Source of the DNA: Prolixibacteraceae bacterium
Lineage (GTDB): Bacteria; Bacteroidota; Bacteroidia; Bacteroidales; Prolixibacteraceae
NCBI GenBank assembly: GCA_017998095.1
Contig: JAGODU010000018.1
Location: 1 to 41,904 of the forward strand
Reading direction: 5' to 3'
Length of the DNA stretch: 41,904 nucleotides
This document shows, piece by piece, positions 9,028 to 17,089 of the stretch. Position numbers and translations under genes: made by a program. The notes under the pieces are model-generated. The model was not told the origin of the DNA. It searched no databases and saw only the letters and a list, made by a program, of their open reading frames with translations. How positions within the stretch are numbered: the stretch's first letter is position 1; every line of letters begins with the position of its first letter.

Positions 9028-10641
9028 TCAATTATTATAATCATGTAAATCAAAAGCCTTAATGATATTCTGTTCAGTGGGTTCAGAAAAAAACATTTCT
9101 TTGTATTCATGAGATATTGCCATTATTTCTTCATAATTAGTTTCCCACTTTCGTAAAAACTCATATGTCTTTGAATTAAGCTCTTCGCTGTTAGTGACCT
9201 CGTCCCATACTATGCCTTTCCCATAATCTGGAAGTGGGTTATAATCAAATCTCTCTGTGTTTTTTACTGAAATTACTGGGATTCCCAAACTTACAGCTTC
9301 AATAAGAACTCCACTTGCTGAACTTATTACAATCTTAGATATTTCAAAAAGCGAATATGTATCATCATCATTGATCTTAACACCCTCTGGGATAAGTTTT
9401 GCAAATTTTGTAACTGACGTTGCTGGATGCGATTTTAAAATTAAATGTTCGCCAGGCAAGTTTGCGCTACCAAGAAGCGTTAGAATATTTTTGACATCGT
9501 CATCATAATAAGGGAGAAGAATAAGTATGTTTCTCTGTTTTTCCCTCCGTGTAACTGTTGTAAATATCTTACCATACCTCAATGAAGGACCAACAATATA
9601 GTTTAAACAAGTCACCTTAGGTATATAATAAGAACCATTCGTCAGGATTTTGTCTGGAACAACACCTAATGGAACCTCTTCTTCGTCAACTATAAGATTA
9701 AGTGCTGTGCTTGAATAGAGAAAGAGTTGTGCTCCATAAATTACTGTTTTTTTATTCTCTTCCCTCAATCCACGGTACAGACATTTATGCAACGATTGGT
9801 TTTCAAACCAACCGACAAGCTTAATCTTTTCATAGGGCAAAAGGCTTATCCGCCTTCCCTGGAGGTATCGAAGATAATCATAAAAAGTTACTGTGTCAAG
9901 CGTGTCAACAAGTGTATGTTTTAATAAATCCTTCATATCTGTTGCGTCCGTCTGAAAACAACTTATAAATTTAAACACGTGAAACGGATAAACAGCTATA
10001 AAGACAAAAGTCCTTAAAATATCCCAAATAGTTAACAATTGATACTCAGTAAGTAGAGGAACATTTTCTTTTTCAAGAATTTTAATCGTTCTATAAATTT
10101 TAAAAGATTTCCTCGGTCTTGGTAGATTCAAAAGATACACAAAGTTCTTATTCAGCCTCCTTAATATATCATCCAAACCCTTTAAATAAGAATCTTTGTA
10201 TTTTTCCGACTGTAAAATAGCATCTACGAGGAAAAATGTGTCAATAACAATTATTTCTTTTTTATTGTCTGAGGCAGAAAAACGCGTCCCGGAAAATTCA
10301 TACTGCAGGTATTCACAAAAAAAGAAAAAACAACGAACAAAACTTTTAATATAATACCTAACAAGTATAAATATTTTTGTGACAAACCGATGGCTTGCTG
10401 GTTTTTTTCCAGAAATTGCGTACTTCAAAAAATTGTTTGTGAATGGGTTTTTGCTTAATACTTGGTTAGTAACAAGATATATATCTTTATATGCAAATCT
10501 GCTAGCTAAAGATAAAAACTCATAAATATCTTTCAAACGTCCACTTAACAGAATTTCTCCTTCAAGATTATATGAAGATTCGAAAGGTCTTTTATTTTTA
10601 TACAATTTAACGATTCGAAAAAAGAATGTCGACCGCTGCAT
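9028..10641 (-). CDS. Putative surface-carbohydrate transferase, GT-B-like (family uncertain)
   Basis: I do not recognise a named family. The 537-residue protein ends with a GT-B donor-like region: NILILLPYYDDDVKNIL near 370, EHLILKSHPATSV (a Lys-x-His-Pro motif seen in Kdo- and teichoic-type transferases), then VVISSASGVLIEAVSLGIPV near 460. It also contains a basic, aromatic segment around 80-115 that may touch the membrane. The gene is notably AT-rich compared with the left block. The ATG at 10641 lies 97 bases inside the upstream HAD gene, which is unusual; a TTG at 10536 would remove the overlap. Probably a glycosyl- or glycerophosphotransferase of the locus. Confidence 0.65.
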   Translation of the reverse strand: MQRSTFFFRIVKLYKNKRPFESSYNLEGEILLSGRLKDIYEFLSLASRFAYKDIYLVTNQVLSKNPFTNNFLKYAISGKKPASHRFVTKIFILVRYYIKSFVRCFFFFCEYLQYEFSGTRFSASDNKKEIIVIDTFFLVDAILQSEKYKDSYLKGLDDILRRLNKNFVYLLNLPRPRKSFKIYRTIKILEKENVPLLTEYQLLTIWDILRTFVFIAVYPFHVFKFISCFQTDATDMKDLLKHTLVDTLDTVTFYDYLRYLQGRRISLLPYEKIKLVGWFENQSLHKCLYRGLREENKKTVIYGAQLFLYSSTALNLIVDEEEVPLGVVPDKILTNGSYYIPKVTCLNYIVGPSLRYGKIFTTVTRREKQRNILILLPYYDDDVKNILTLLGSANLPGEHLILKSHPATSVTKFAKLIPEGVKINDDDTYSLFEISKIVISSASGVLIEAVSLGIPVISVKNTERFDYNPLPDYGKGIVWDEVTNSEELNSKTYEFLRKWETNYEEIMAISHEYKEMFFSEPTEQNIIKAFDLHDYNN

Positions 10642-11192
10642 CTCGCCAAAAAATTCACTGAGCTTGACTTCGCTGCTTCATAGTCATTTAATGCGTCTCC
10701 AATAAAGATAACCTCATGGTTTTTCAGGTTATACCCTTTAGTAACACCCTCAATCGCATCTTTCTTTTGCCAAGGGGCTCCATATATCTCTTTAAAATAC
10801 CCATCCATAAGTCTTTTACAAATTATGTCTTTCAATTCATCGATTGGGGTCGCAGAAACAACAAAACACAGATATTCTTTTGAATAAAGGTCTAAGAATT
10901 CCCTTGCACCAACTACATATGGGGCGCTTACTACCTTTTCTTTAACCATAACAGAAAACCTGCTACAAAGATTATTAAAAGTTTTGTCGTCAAGGTCTTT
11001 TTTCAAAATATTTGAATAGATGTACCTGAATTTATCAAAACGTGATACCCCACCATTATTGAGGTGATATTCTTTAATCTGTCTTACAACATCATCACCT
11101 TCTTGCTCGAAAAGCACACTGAATGCCTCGGTTTTAACATCTAATGATTCAACCAGGACCCCGTCAAAATCAAAGATAACCGCTTTAATCAT
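10545..11192 (-). CDS. HAD-superfamily phosphatase (phosphoglycolate-phosphatase-like)
   Basis: All four HAD motifs are present. Motif I is VIFDFDGVLVES with D8 (nucleophile) and D10, motif II is the Ser in VVSATP, motif III is the Lys in PWQKKDAIEG, and motif IV is IFIGDALNDYEAA. A C1-type helical cap lies between motif I and motif II. Length is 215 residues. Unlike the HAD domain fused to the radical SAM enzyme at about 28.8 kb, this one looks catalytically intact. A role such as dephosphorylating a nonulosonate-9-phosphate or another sugar phosphate would suit the locus. ATG at 11192 overlaps the cyclase-family gene by 8 bases, and the 3' end overlaps the next gene by 97. Confidence 0.88.
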   Translation of the reverse strand: MIKAVIFDFDGVLVESLDVKTEAFSVLFEQEGDDVVRQIKEYHLNNGGVSRFDKFRYIYSNILKKDLDDKTFNNLCSRFSVMVKEKVVSAPYVVGAREFLDLYSKEYLCFVVSATPIDELKDIICKRLMDGYFKEIYGAPWQKKDAIEGVTKGYNLKNHEVIFIGDALNDYEAAKSSSVNFLARCSGRHSFFESLNCIKIKDLSNLHIILKEKFC

Positions 11193-11868
11193 AAAAAATG
11201 CCTAAAATAGTACATGGCGCACTGTCGCATTCTTTTAAAAATAATGGCGCTATAATGATTTCATCGAAACTTATATCTTCATCAGGAAGAAAAATATCTT
11301 CAATTATAAAAACACCTTTTCCTTCTTCCCCAAGCAAAACCATGTGGGTTTCTCGTCCATGCTCTTTCCTTTTATGGTTTGCCACCGAGATACAATCAAC
11401 GGCAAGCGCCCTCATGCTTGGGAAGACTTTTTTGAGGCGTCTTGCCCCAGCGGGTGATAGATAAGGATTATCATAGCAATATTTTTCATGGTCATTATGT
11501 CTATATTTAGAAAAACCCGTTTTTAAAAGAACGATGTCCGGCGAAAAATTAATTGATATATTCTCAATATCTTCCAATAAAATAGCTTCTTCGTCTTTTT
11601 TTTGACAATCTATAATGAGAGGATTTTTAAATACAAAAGATGTTATTTCAAAATCATCTATTGCCTTTCCGTCTTTATAAAAATGTTTAGGTGCGTCTAT
11701 ATGGGTACCTGCATGGTTGGACATTTCAACCTTGTATGTATTACAGGAATCTCCATTACTTATTTCTTTAACAGGTTGTATTTTAACAGGCGGGGTACCA
11801 GGGTATAGAGGTATATCAACCCCAAGGCTATACGACAAAAGCATATATCGCTTTTTTCCCTTTATCAT
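11185..11868 (-). CDS. Cyclase-family metal-dependent hydrolase (kynurenine-formamidase-like)
   Basis: The family signature HxGTHxDxPxH is intact at residues 52-62 (NHAGTHIDAPKHF). Its His and Asp residues bind the catalytic metal. A DLS-like start is recast as YSLGVDIPLYPGTPP, the usual N-terminal pattern. Relatives include bacterial kynurenine formamidase (KynB) and polyketide-type cyclases; in sugar loci the substrate is unknown and could be an N-formyl group, an amide or a lactone. It overlaps the SDR gene upstream by 4 bases (ATG at 11868); an in-frame ATG at 11844 would also give a sensible protein. It is an unusual component for a glycan operon. Confidence 0.85.
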   Translation of the reverse strand: MIKGKKRYMLLSYSLGVDIPLYPGTPPVKIQPVKEISNGDSCNTYKVEMSNHAGTHIDAPKHFYKDGKAIDDFEITSFVFKNPLIIDCQKKDEEAILLEDIENISINFSPDIVLLKTGFSKYRHNDHEKYCYDNPYLSPAGARRLKKVFPSMRALAVDCISVANHKRKEHGRETHMVLLGEEGKGVFIIEDIFLPDEDISFDEIIIAPLFLKECDSAPCTILGIFYD

Positions 11869-12788
11869 TCTTTAAATGTCACTATGTCTTTAATAATCAA
11901 ACCGTCATATGTTGGCAGAGGATTAAATTCTTTATATACTCCCTGAATATAGTTAAAGATACCCTGACCCAAATCGAGATATGTTTTATTGACAATCCTT
12001 TTTGCTACTTTTGGTGCGAATGTATATGGAGTAATCTCATAGTGGTAGTTGAATTTCGGGGTTATGTATTCAATATCCACCGCATCATCGAGCATTTCTT
12101 TTATCATAACCAGTAGATCCTTTACCTTCATTTGTTGATTTCCAGTAATAATCACATACTGATTCACAAAATCTTCAGAGAGAATATCGACGCTGCCCTT
12201 TGCCGCATCATAAACGTGGATATACTCCCTGATCTCCTCACCATCACCTTCTCTTACTATTCTTTTATCTAAAAGGGCCTGTTTAACTATCTTCCTTATA
12301 AAATTTGTGTCTGTGGCTCTTGGCCCATAAAGAGATCCATATCGAAGTATTGTGAATGGCAATCCATAAATTTCATTATAGTTTTCAATAAGCAATTCGC
12401 ACGCCTGTTTCGTGCTCCTATAAAATGACCCTGCCTTGCTGTATACATAGAGTGTGCTGGCAAAAACAAAACGTTTTACAGAAAACTTTCTGCACGCCTC
12501 CAATACTATGGAATTGCCGAGTATATTAATCTTAACGCTTTCGAGAGGTTTCTGGCTTGCCTCATCAAGGTCAGCAATCCCCGCAAAATTATACACATAA
12601 TCAGATCCGCTAACCGCCTCTTCAACCCTTTTATGGTCGAGCAAATCACCAACAATCATTCTTTGTCCTTTACTTAAATAAGGTGACGGATTAACATCGT
12701 AAATCAATACGTCATAACCGCTATCTGTCAGTGCATCGGCAACATGGCTCCCCAGAAAACCACTTCCTCCAAAAACAGCAACTTTCAT
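11865..12788 (-). CDS. NAD-dependent epimerase/dehydratase (extended SDR)
   Basis: Extended SDR of 307 residues. The NAD loop is FGGSGFLGSHVADAL (residues 5-19), followed by VYNFAGIADLDEA. The catalytic Tyr-Lys pair is in FYRSTKQACELL, and FTILRYGSLYGPRA is the substrate-domain signature of GalE/RmlB-like enzymes. It probably epimerises, dehydrates or decarboxylates a nucleotide sugar. It lies in a run of 4-base overlaps with the D-2-hydroxyacid dehydrogenase before it and the cyclase-family protein after it, so the three are likely made together and may share one pathway. The exact reaction cannot be read from the sequence. Confidence 0.86.
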   Translation of the reverse strand: MKVAVFGGSGFLGSHVADALTDSGYDVLIYDVNPSPYLSKGQRMIVGDLLDHKRVEEAVSGSDYVYNFAGIADLDEASQKPLESVKINILGNSIVLEACRKFSVKRFVFASTLYVYSKAGSFYRSTKQACELLIENYNEIYGLPFTILRYGSLYGPRATDTNFIRKIVKQALLDKRIVREGDGEEIREYIHVYDAAKGSVDILSEDFVNQYVIITGNQQMKVKDLLVMIKEMLDDAVDIEYITPKFNYHYEITPYTFAPKVAKRIVNKTYLDLGQGIFNYIQGVYKEFNPLPTYDGLIIKDIVTFKE

Positions 12789-13747
12789 AATCCCTCTCCA
12801 TTTAAAGAATCTGAGTATTCATTTTTATTTTCTATAAAAAATTTTTGCAGATGCCTTATCGCACTTCTTCCCATCGCGAGAACCGACTCAAGGGAGTTAC
12901 CACCAATGTGTGGCGTACATATAAGATTGGGTAAGCACAACATTTCCTTGTCTTTCGGGGGTTCATCTTCATACACATCAATGGCTGCCCCAGCAATCAC
13001 GTTGTTTTGCAAAGCCCACTTTAAATCATCGGATTTTACTATACTACCTCTTGCAGTATTAATCAAAAAAGCAGTTTTCTTCATGCTCAAAAAAACATTT
13101 CTATTTATCATGTATTTTGTTAATGTTGTCAATGGGGTATGGATTGAAATAAAATCAGCATTCCTATATATATCTTCTTTTGTGGATTCTGTTAAACTAT
13201 TTTTTTCATAATAAGACCTTTGGTCTATAATATCATTAACCAAAACCTTGCAATTATAAGGTTTTAAAAGACGAATAAGTTCTTTACCTATATTTCCAAC
13301 ACCAATTATACCCACAACCTTTCCACTAAGATTGGCTCCACCATCCTTATTCCAGAAACCATTTTTAAGCTGTAAAGAGGTGACAAACAGTTTTCTTACA
13401 AGCATCAGCATAAAGGCAAGTGACATCTCTGCAACAGATAATCTATTGACACCTGGTGTCCATCCTATACTAATATTCATTCTCTTGCAATATTCAATAT
13501 CCAGATTGTCAAGACCAACCCCGTATTTAGAAATAATCTTTAAATTAGGACATTCAGCAATTACGTCTTGATTTATCCTTTCAAGTCCTACGATAATTCC
13601 TTCTGCATCCTTTATAAACTCTATCAATTCCTTACCATCAAGATTAAGTCCGTTTTTATTGATTTTACTTTCAGGGAAAAGTGAATAAAGTTCCTGTGTA
13701 AGCGTTTCATTCCTCGAAAACGATGGGGAGGTAACTGCGATCTTCAC
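12785..13747 (-). CDS. D-2-hydroxyacid dehydrogenase (phosphoglycerate dehydrogenase-like)
   Basis: NAD-dependent oxidoreductase of 2-hydroxyacids, 320 residues. The Rossmann loop is VVGIIGVGNIGKEL (about residues 144-157) with an acidic residue after the next strand (VNDIID). The catalytic Arg is in INTARGSIV, the Glu in VYEDEPP and the His in CTPHIGGNS, so all active-site residues are present. There is no C-terminal ACT domain, so it is not a full SerA. Likely substrates are glycerate/hydroxypyruvate or a sugar-derived acid. It overlaps the methyltransferase gene upstream by 4 bases, which fits synthesis of an unusual acid that is then attached to a sugar; that link is an inference. Confidence 0.92.
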   Translation of the reverse strand: MKIAVTSPSFSRNETLTQELYSLFPESKINKNGLNLDGKELIEFIKDAEGIIVGLERINQDVIAECPNLKIISKYGVGLDNLDIEYCKRMNISIGWTPGVNRLSVAEMSLAFMLMLVRKLFVTSLQLKNGFWNKDGGANLSGKVVGIIGVGNIGKELIRLLKPYNCKVLVNDIIDQRSYYEKNSLTESTKEDIYRNADFISIHTPLTTLTKYMINRNVFLSMKKTAFLINTARGSIVKSDDLKWALQNNVIAGAAIDVYEDEPPKDKEMLCLPNLICTPHIGGNSLESVLAMGRSAIRHLQKFFIENKNEYSDSLNGEGL

Positions 13748-14589
13748 GATGTTTCCCTCCAGTCTTTATAATACAATGACCAAAAGTTGTCTCTTTTTAA
13801 GATAAGTCCGTAGAAACCCAAAAAATCATATTTTTTCCACAGATACCGTGTTAACCATAAAACATTCCACTTTGGATATTGCAGATATAACGACCTTTCA
13901 ACAATACTCCATCCAGAGTGCTTCACAATCAAATCCCAATCATCAGGACATAATTCAAAAATGTGGGTATTTTCGGCATTTACATCCTGTTTTCGGCCCT
14001 GCCTTATGTGATGCAAACCTATTCGGCTCTTGCTGAGATATGGTACTGTGACTATCAAAAATTGTGCTTTTGTCCTTGAAGAAAGCGTATGTAAAAAGGT
14101 ACAAGGATCCATGATATGCTCCAGCGTCTCGTAACAGAGAAAAACGTCAGCATTAATATCGTAATTTTGCAAATCTTCTGCCCTTGCTTGAACAGCTTCA
14201 AACCCTTTACTCCTTATCCTTTCGACAGCTTCAGGATCCATATTCACGCTCAAACAACGAATCTTCCTGTTTTTGTAATAGAGCCCGACTATGTAGCGAA
14301 GGTGCGTGCCAGAAGAATCTCCAATATCAACAATAACGGGGTTTCTGATATTTTCCAATATCTTGTTAACGAGGGATATTTGAAAGGCATGGACGTTTCT
14401 AACCTTTAATTTATAAAAATCATCATTAATCTTAAATGATGAATACTGATCTGAAATGTCTGGGACAATTCTTTCAAGATTCAACCTCAACGAGTCAAGT
14501 CCTTGACTTCTTGAGGCAAACCTAAGTGAGGCTGTCAGCAACCAGTAAAAACATTTACGAAAATATTTTTCATCTTCTTTCACAAGCAT
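13744..14589 (-). CDS. Class I SAM-dependent methyltransferase
   Basis: Methyltransferase of the type 11/23 group, 281 residues. Motif I is VIVDIGDSSGTHLRYI (about residues 88-103), with Gly replaced in part by Asp-Ser-Ser. The acidic residue after strand two lies in NMDPEAVERI, and the post-motif pattern is ADVFLCYETLEHIMDPCTFL. The first 80 residues are an unrecognised helical extension. It is followed, with a 4-base overlap, by the D-2-hydroxyacid dehydrogenase. O- or N-methylation of a sugar or an attached acid is likely. The ATG at 14589 is preceded by AAAAGG. Confidence 0.87.
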   Translation of the reverse strand: MLVKEDEKYFRKCFYWLLTASLRFASRSQGLDSLRLNLERIVPDISDQYSSFKINDDFYKLKVRNVHAFQISLVNKILENIRNPVIVDIGDSSGTHLRYIVGLYYKNRKIRCLSVNMDPEAVERIRSKGFEAVQARAEDLQNYDINADVFLCYETLEHIMDPCTFLHTLSSRTKAQFLIVTVPYLSKSRIGLHHIRQGRKQDVNAENTHIFELCPDDWDLIVKHSGWSIVERSLYLQYPKWNVLWLTRYLWKKYDFLGFYGLILKRDNFWSLYYKDWRETS

Positions 14590-14602
14590 TTTACCTTTTC
14601 AA

Positions 14603-15367
14603 TTATTCCCCTCCGGCAACAGTTATAATTTCATTCGTTATATAATTATTTTTTTCACTTCCAAGATAATAAACTATTTCAGCAATATCCGAGGACGTTC
14701 CCATTTTCTTTGCCGGTATCATCGCTATTCTTTTATCCATATCTTTGGGAAATTTCCTGTGAAAATCAGTATCTATTACTCCAGGCCTTACGGTATTGAC
14801 CAAAACATTATATTCTGCACCATCTTTTGCTAAAGATTTTGTTATTGCTTCAAGTGCACGTTTTGAAGCGCCATAATGAACAGAGTAGATTGAGCCACCG
14901 TATTTTGCAGCAATCGAGCTTATATTTACAATCCTGCCGAAGCCTTTTCTTTTCATCTTATCAATTAATGCCGCACTTAATAGAAGTGGCACAAATGCAT
15001 TGACCATAAACGTTTTGTTTATAATTTCAAGCCCCAATTCCATGTAATGTCTACCTTCAATATATGTTCCTGCATTATTGATCAGTGAGTCTATCTGGAA
15101 ACCTTCAATTTCATCGATTAGCAATTTTATCTGCTTTTCAGAGGTAAAATCTGCTTTGTAAATTGAGCATACACATCCAAAACTCTTAATGATCTTGGAT
15201 AGCTCTTCCGCTTTCTTTTTATCTGAATTATAATGAATAAGAATATTCCAACCATTCTTAGCAAATGTTAAAGCTATTTCCCTGCCAATATCGCTCGTTC
15301 CTCCGGTTACAAAAACAGTCTTTTTATCAATGCGCATATCTTTTTTCATATTATTTTTCAAAGTCAT
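14603..15367 (-). CDS. Short-chain dehydrogenase/reductase (FabG/PtmA-like)
   Basis: Classical SDR of about 250 residues. The cofactor loop is VFVTGGTSDIGREIA, then NNAGTYIEG, the catalytic Ser in IVNISS, the Tyr-Lys pair in HYGASKRALEA, and the C-terminal pattern NTVRPGVIDTDF. It directly follows an acylneuraminate cytidylyltransferase-like gene. In the Campylobacter ptm locus the CMP-sugar synthetase PtmB is likewise paired with an SDR, PtmA. The longest start (ATG 15367) overlaps the upstream gene by 17 bases; ATG 15349 or 15337 are equally possible, and none has a strong ribosome site. The substrate is unknown. Confidence 0.9.
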   Translation of the reverse strand: MTLKNNMKKDMRIDKKTVFVTGGTSDIGREIALTFAKNGWNILIHYNSDKKKAEELSKIIKSFGCVCSIYKADFTSEKQIKLLIDEIEGFQIDSLINNAGTYIEGRHYMELGLEIINKTFMVNAFVPLLLSAALIDKMKRKGFGRIVNISSIAAKYGGSIYSVHYGASKRALEAITKSLAKDGAEYNVLVNTVRPGVIDTDFHRKFPKDMDKRIAMIPAKKMGTSSDIAEIVYYLGSEKNNYITNEIITVAGGE

Positions 15368-16091
15368 TCAAATGAGATTTAAGCCAGTATTCCACCTGGG
15401 GTATTTGCCACTCTTCGTCAACATCAAGGCCGCCCCACTGTTTTATAGGATATATCCTACGTCCCATCCACTTCTGTGGCAAAAGGCCATTTTCAATATT
15501 TCTCAGGCAATCAGGTCTAACTACTGAAACGCCCATGTCGGCAAACCAAACATCACCCTGAGAATCCCTATCACAAGTAAACATCTTTGGATCACCCATC
15601 ACTTCGAATGGCACAAAAGGGTGAAGAAGCCCATCTTCCCCAATTTTTCTTGCCCTGATCGGGCTCCACATGTTGTATTTTGATACTGTCACCGCAGAAT
15701 CATAATCTTCGTGTTCCCTTAAAACCTTTATTCCTTCCGATATTGAACCAGGCGTAACTGTCACAGCATTACACATAAGAAGGACAACCAATTCGACATT
15801 ATCGTTTGCATTTCTTTCCTCAATTACCTTTAGCGCATGGACATAAACATCTTCACCAAGAGCTCCGTCTGAACATAGTTCTTGTGGGCGCACAATAATC
15901 TCGATATCAAGACTTCTTGCTATTTCCATTAATTTATCATCGTCCGTTGAAAGATAAACCCTGTCTATTTCAGGACAGTCTTTCGCTGCCTTCATAGGAT
16001 AGTATGCAAGAGGGTGTCCGAGTATCACATGAAGGTTTTTACCAGGAAACCCCTTACTTCCCTTCCTTCCCATTATTGCTGCTGCTATCAT
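15351..16091 (-). CDS. Divergent acylneuraminate cytidylyltransferase-family protein (CMP-sugar synthetase-like)
   Basis: Nucleotidyltransferase of the NeuA/KdsB fold, expected to join CMP to a nonulosonic acid or related acid sugar. The CTP-binding loop reads IMGRKGSKGFPGKNLHVILG, where Arg-Gly-Gly of typical NeuA becomes Gly-Arg-Lys-Gly. YLSTDDDKL follows, then VVLLMCNAV where family members usually have LQPTSPLR. The end, WGGLDVDEEWQIPQVEY, matches the family's Asp-Ile-Asp region. The changed loop and the loss of the QPTSP motif suggest a different substrate. ATG at 16091 overlaps the radical SAM gene upstream by 4 bases. It is the third cytidylyltransferase-like gene of the window. Confidence 0.83.
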   Translation of the reverse strand: MIAAAIMGRKGSKGFPGKNLHVILGHPLAYYPMKAAKDCPEIDRVYLSTDDDKLMEIARSLDIEIIVRPQELCSDGALGEDVYVHALKVIEERNANDNVELVVLLMCNAVTVTPGSISEGIKVLREHEDYDSAVTVSKYNMWSPIRARKIGEDGLLHPFVPFEVMGDPKMFTCDRDSQGDVWFADMGVSVVRPDCLRNIENGLLPQKWMGRRIYPIKQWGGLDVDEEWQIPQVEYWLKSHLNDFEK

Positions 16092-17089
16092 ATATCTACC
16101 CCTTTCTCAAAAAGTTTCATAATTTCACTGTCTCTTAAATAGCAACCATCACATGCCGGTATTGTATGTGCATTGCCCTGCCTGTGAATATCCCTTATCC
16201 TTTTCAATGCCTCAGAGTGCCATGCCTCCTTTATAGAGGTTGTTTCAATATTTCCAAGTGCTATAAGCCCTTCATCGTCATGATTGCACGGCAGTATAGT
16301 GCCATCCCACCAAACCGCCATCCTCTGCCAAATCTGTGGACACGCCCATGGGTACTTTACAGCCTTGTGTTTTTTCTTCATCTCTTTGAAGTCAAGATAC
16401 GCCACTTCATCAACCCTTTTCGACCAAAATATCTTATAATCTTCAAACATCGGTTTAATCTCAGGCAACATGACAGTTTGTATCCTGACCTTCGGGTAAT
16501 CAACGCCAAGCCTTCTTTTCAATCGCTGTATCATATCTATATTTGCTAAAACATGTTCGTATTTTGCCCCTACCCTATTTTTTTCATAGATATCCTTTGT
16601 ATAACCTTCAAAGGATATCGACAATCTATCAAGATGGGCCTCGATCAATTTTTCAGCAATTTTCTCAGTCAAAAGGACAGCGTTTGAATTGAAGTACACA
16701 TCAACTAACCCTTTCTCCTTGGCATACCGCACAAACTCATGTATTTGAGGATGAAGAAGCGGTTCTCCCCTTATGTTGAACTTAACGCCGTAAAGACTAT
16801 TCTCACTTCCCTCGTCTAATATCTTTTTAACATTATCGAATGTTATAAAGCCACGCTTTATCTTTTTTCCAAGATAAGTCGTGGCACAGAATGGACATCT
16901 TAGATTACAGACACTTGTAACCTCTATGTCAATAAATAGAGGAAATCCTCCAACGTGAAATGTTTCTGGCCATTCTTTCCATTTCTGACGGTATTCCTTG
17001 AAAACGGCATCGTCTCTTTCAAAAAGGTTTTCTCCTGCGACATGATGGAAATTAGCATTAGATTCTATTGTTACATCATGTTTTTTCAT
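16088..17089 (-). CDS. Radical SAM/SPASM-domain protein
   Basis: Radical SAM enzyme of 333 residues. The cluster-binding CX3CX2C is at C61-C65-C68 (SVCNLRCPFC), and GEPLLHP is the SAM-binding element. A SPASM-like C-terminus for an extra Fe-S cluster follows: CPQIW near 255, WDGTILPCNHD, ALGN and ACDGC. Relatives are scattered through surface-glycan loci, usually without an assigned reaction; the fold can do C-H oxidation, epimerisation or dehydration. It closely parallels the 340-residue protein at 21.9-22.9 kb, sharing a YRQK segment about 30 residues before the Cys motif. ATGA overlaps join it to the flippase gene before it and the cytidylyltransferase gene after it. Confidence 0.9.
   Translation of the reverse strand: MKKHDVTIESNANFHHVAGENLFERDDAVFKEYRQKWKEWPETFHVGGFPLFIDIEVTSVCNLRCPFCATTYLGKKIKRGFITFDNVKKILDEGSENSLYGVKFNIRGEPLLHPQIHEFVRYAKEKGLVDVYFNSNAVLLTEKIAEKLIEAHLDRLSISFEGYTKDIYEKNRVGAKYEHVLANIDMIQRLKRRLGVDYPKVRIQTVMLPEIKPMFEDYKIFWSKRVDEVAYLDFKEMKKKHKAVKYPWACPQIWQRMAVWWDGTILPCNHDDEGLIALGNIETTSIKEAWHSEALKRIRDIHRQGNAHTIPACDGCYLRDSEIMKLFEKGVDI

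Noticed and set aside
12744..13211. Plus-strand open frame of 155 codons
   Set aside because: It is antisense to the D-2-hydroxyacid dehydrogenase, whose catalytic residues are intact; it is a shadow.
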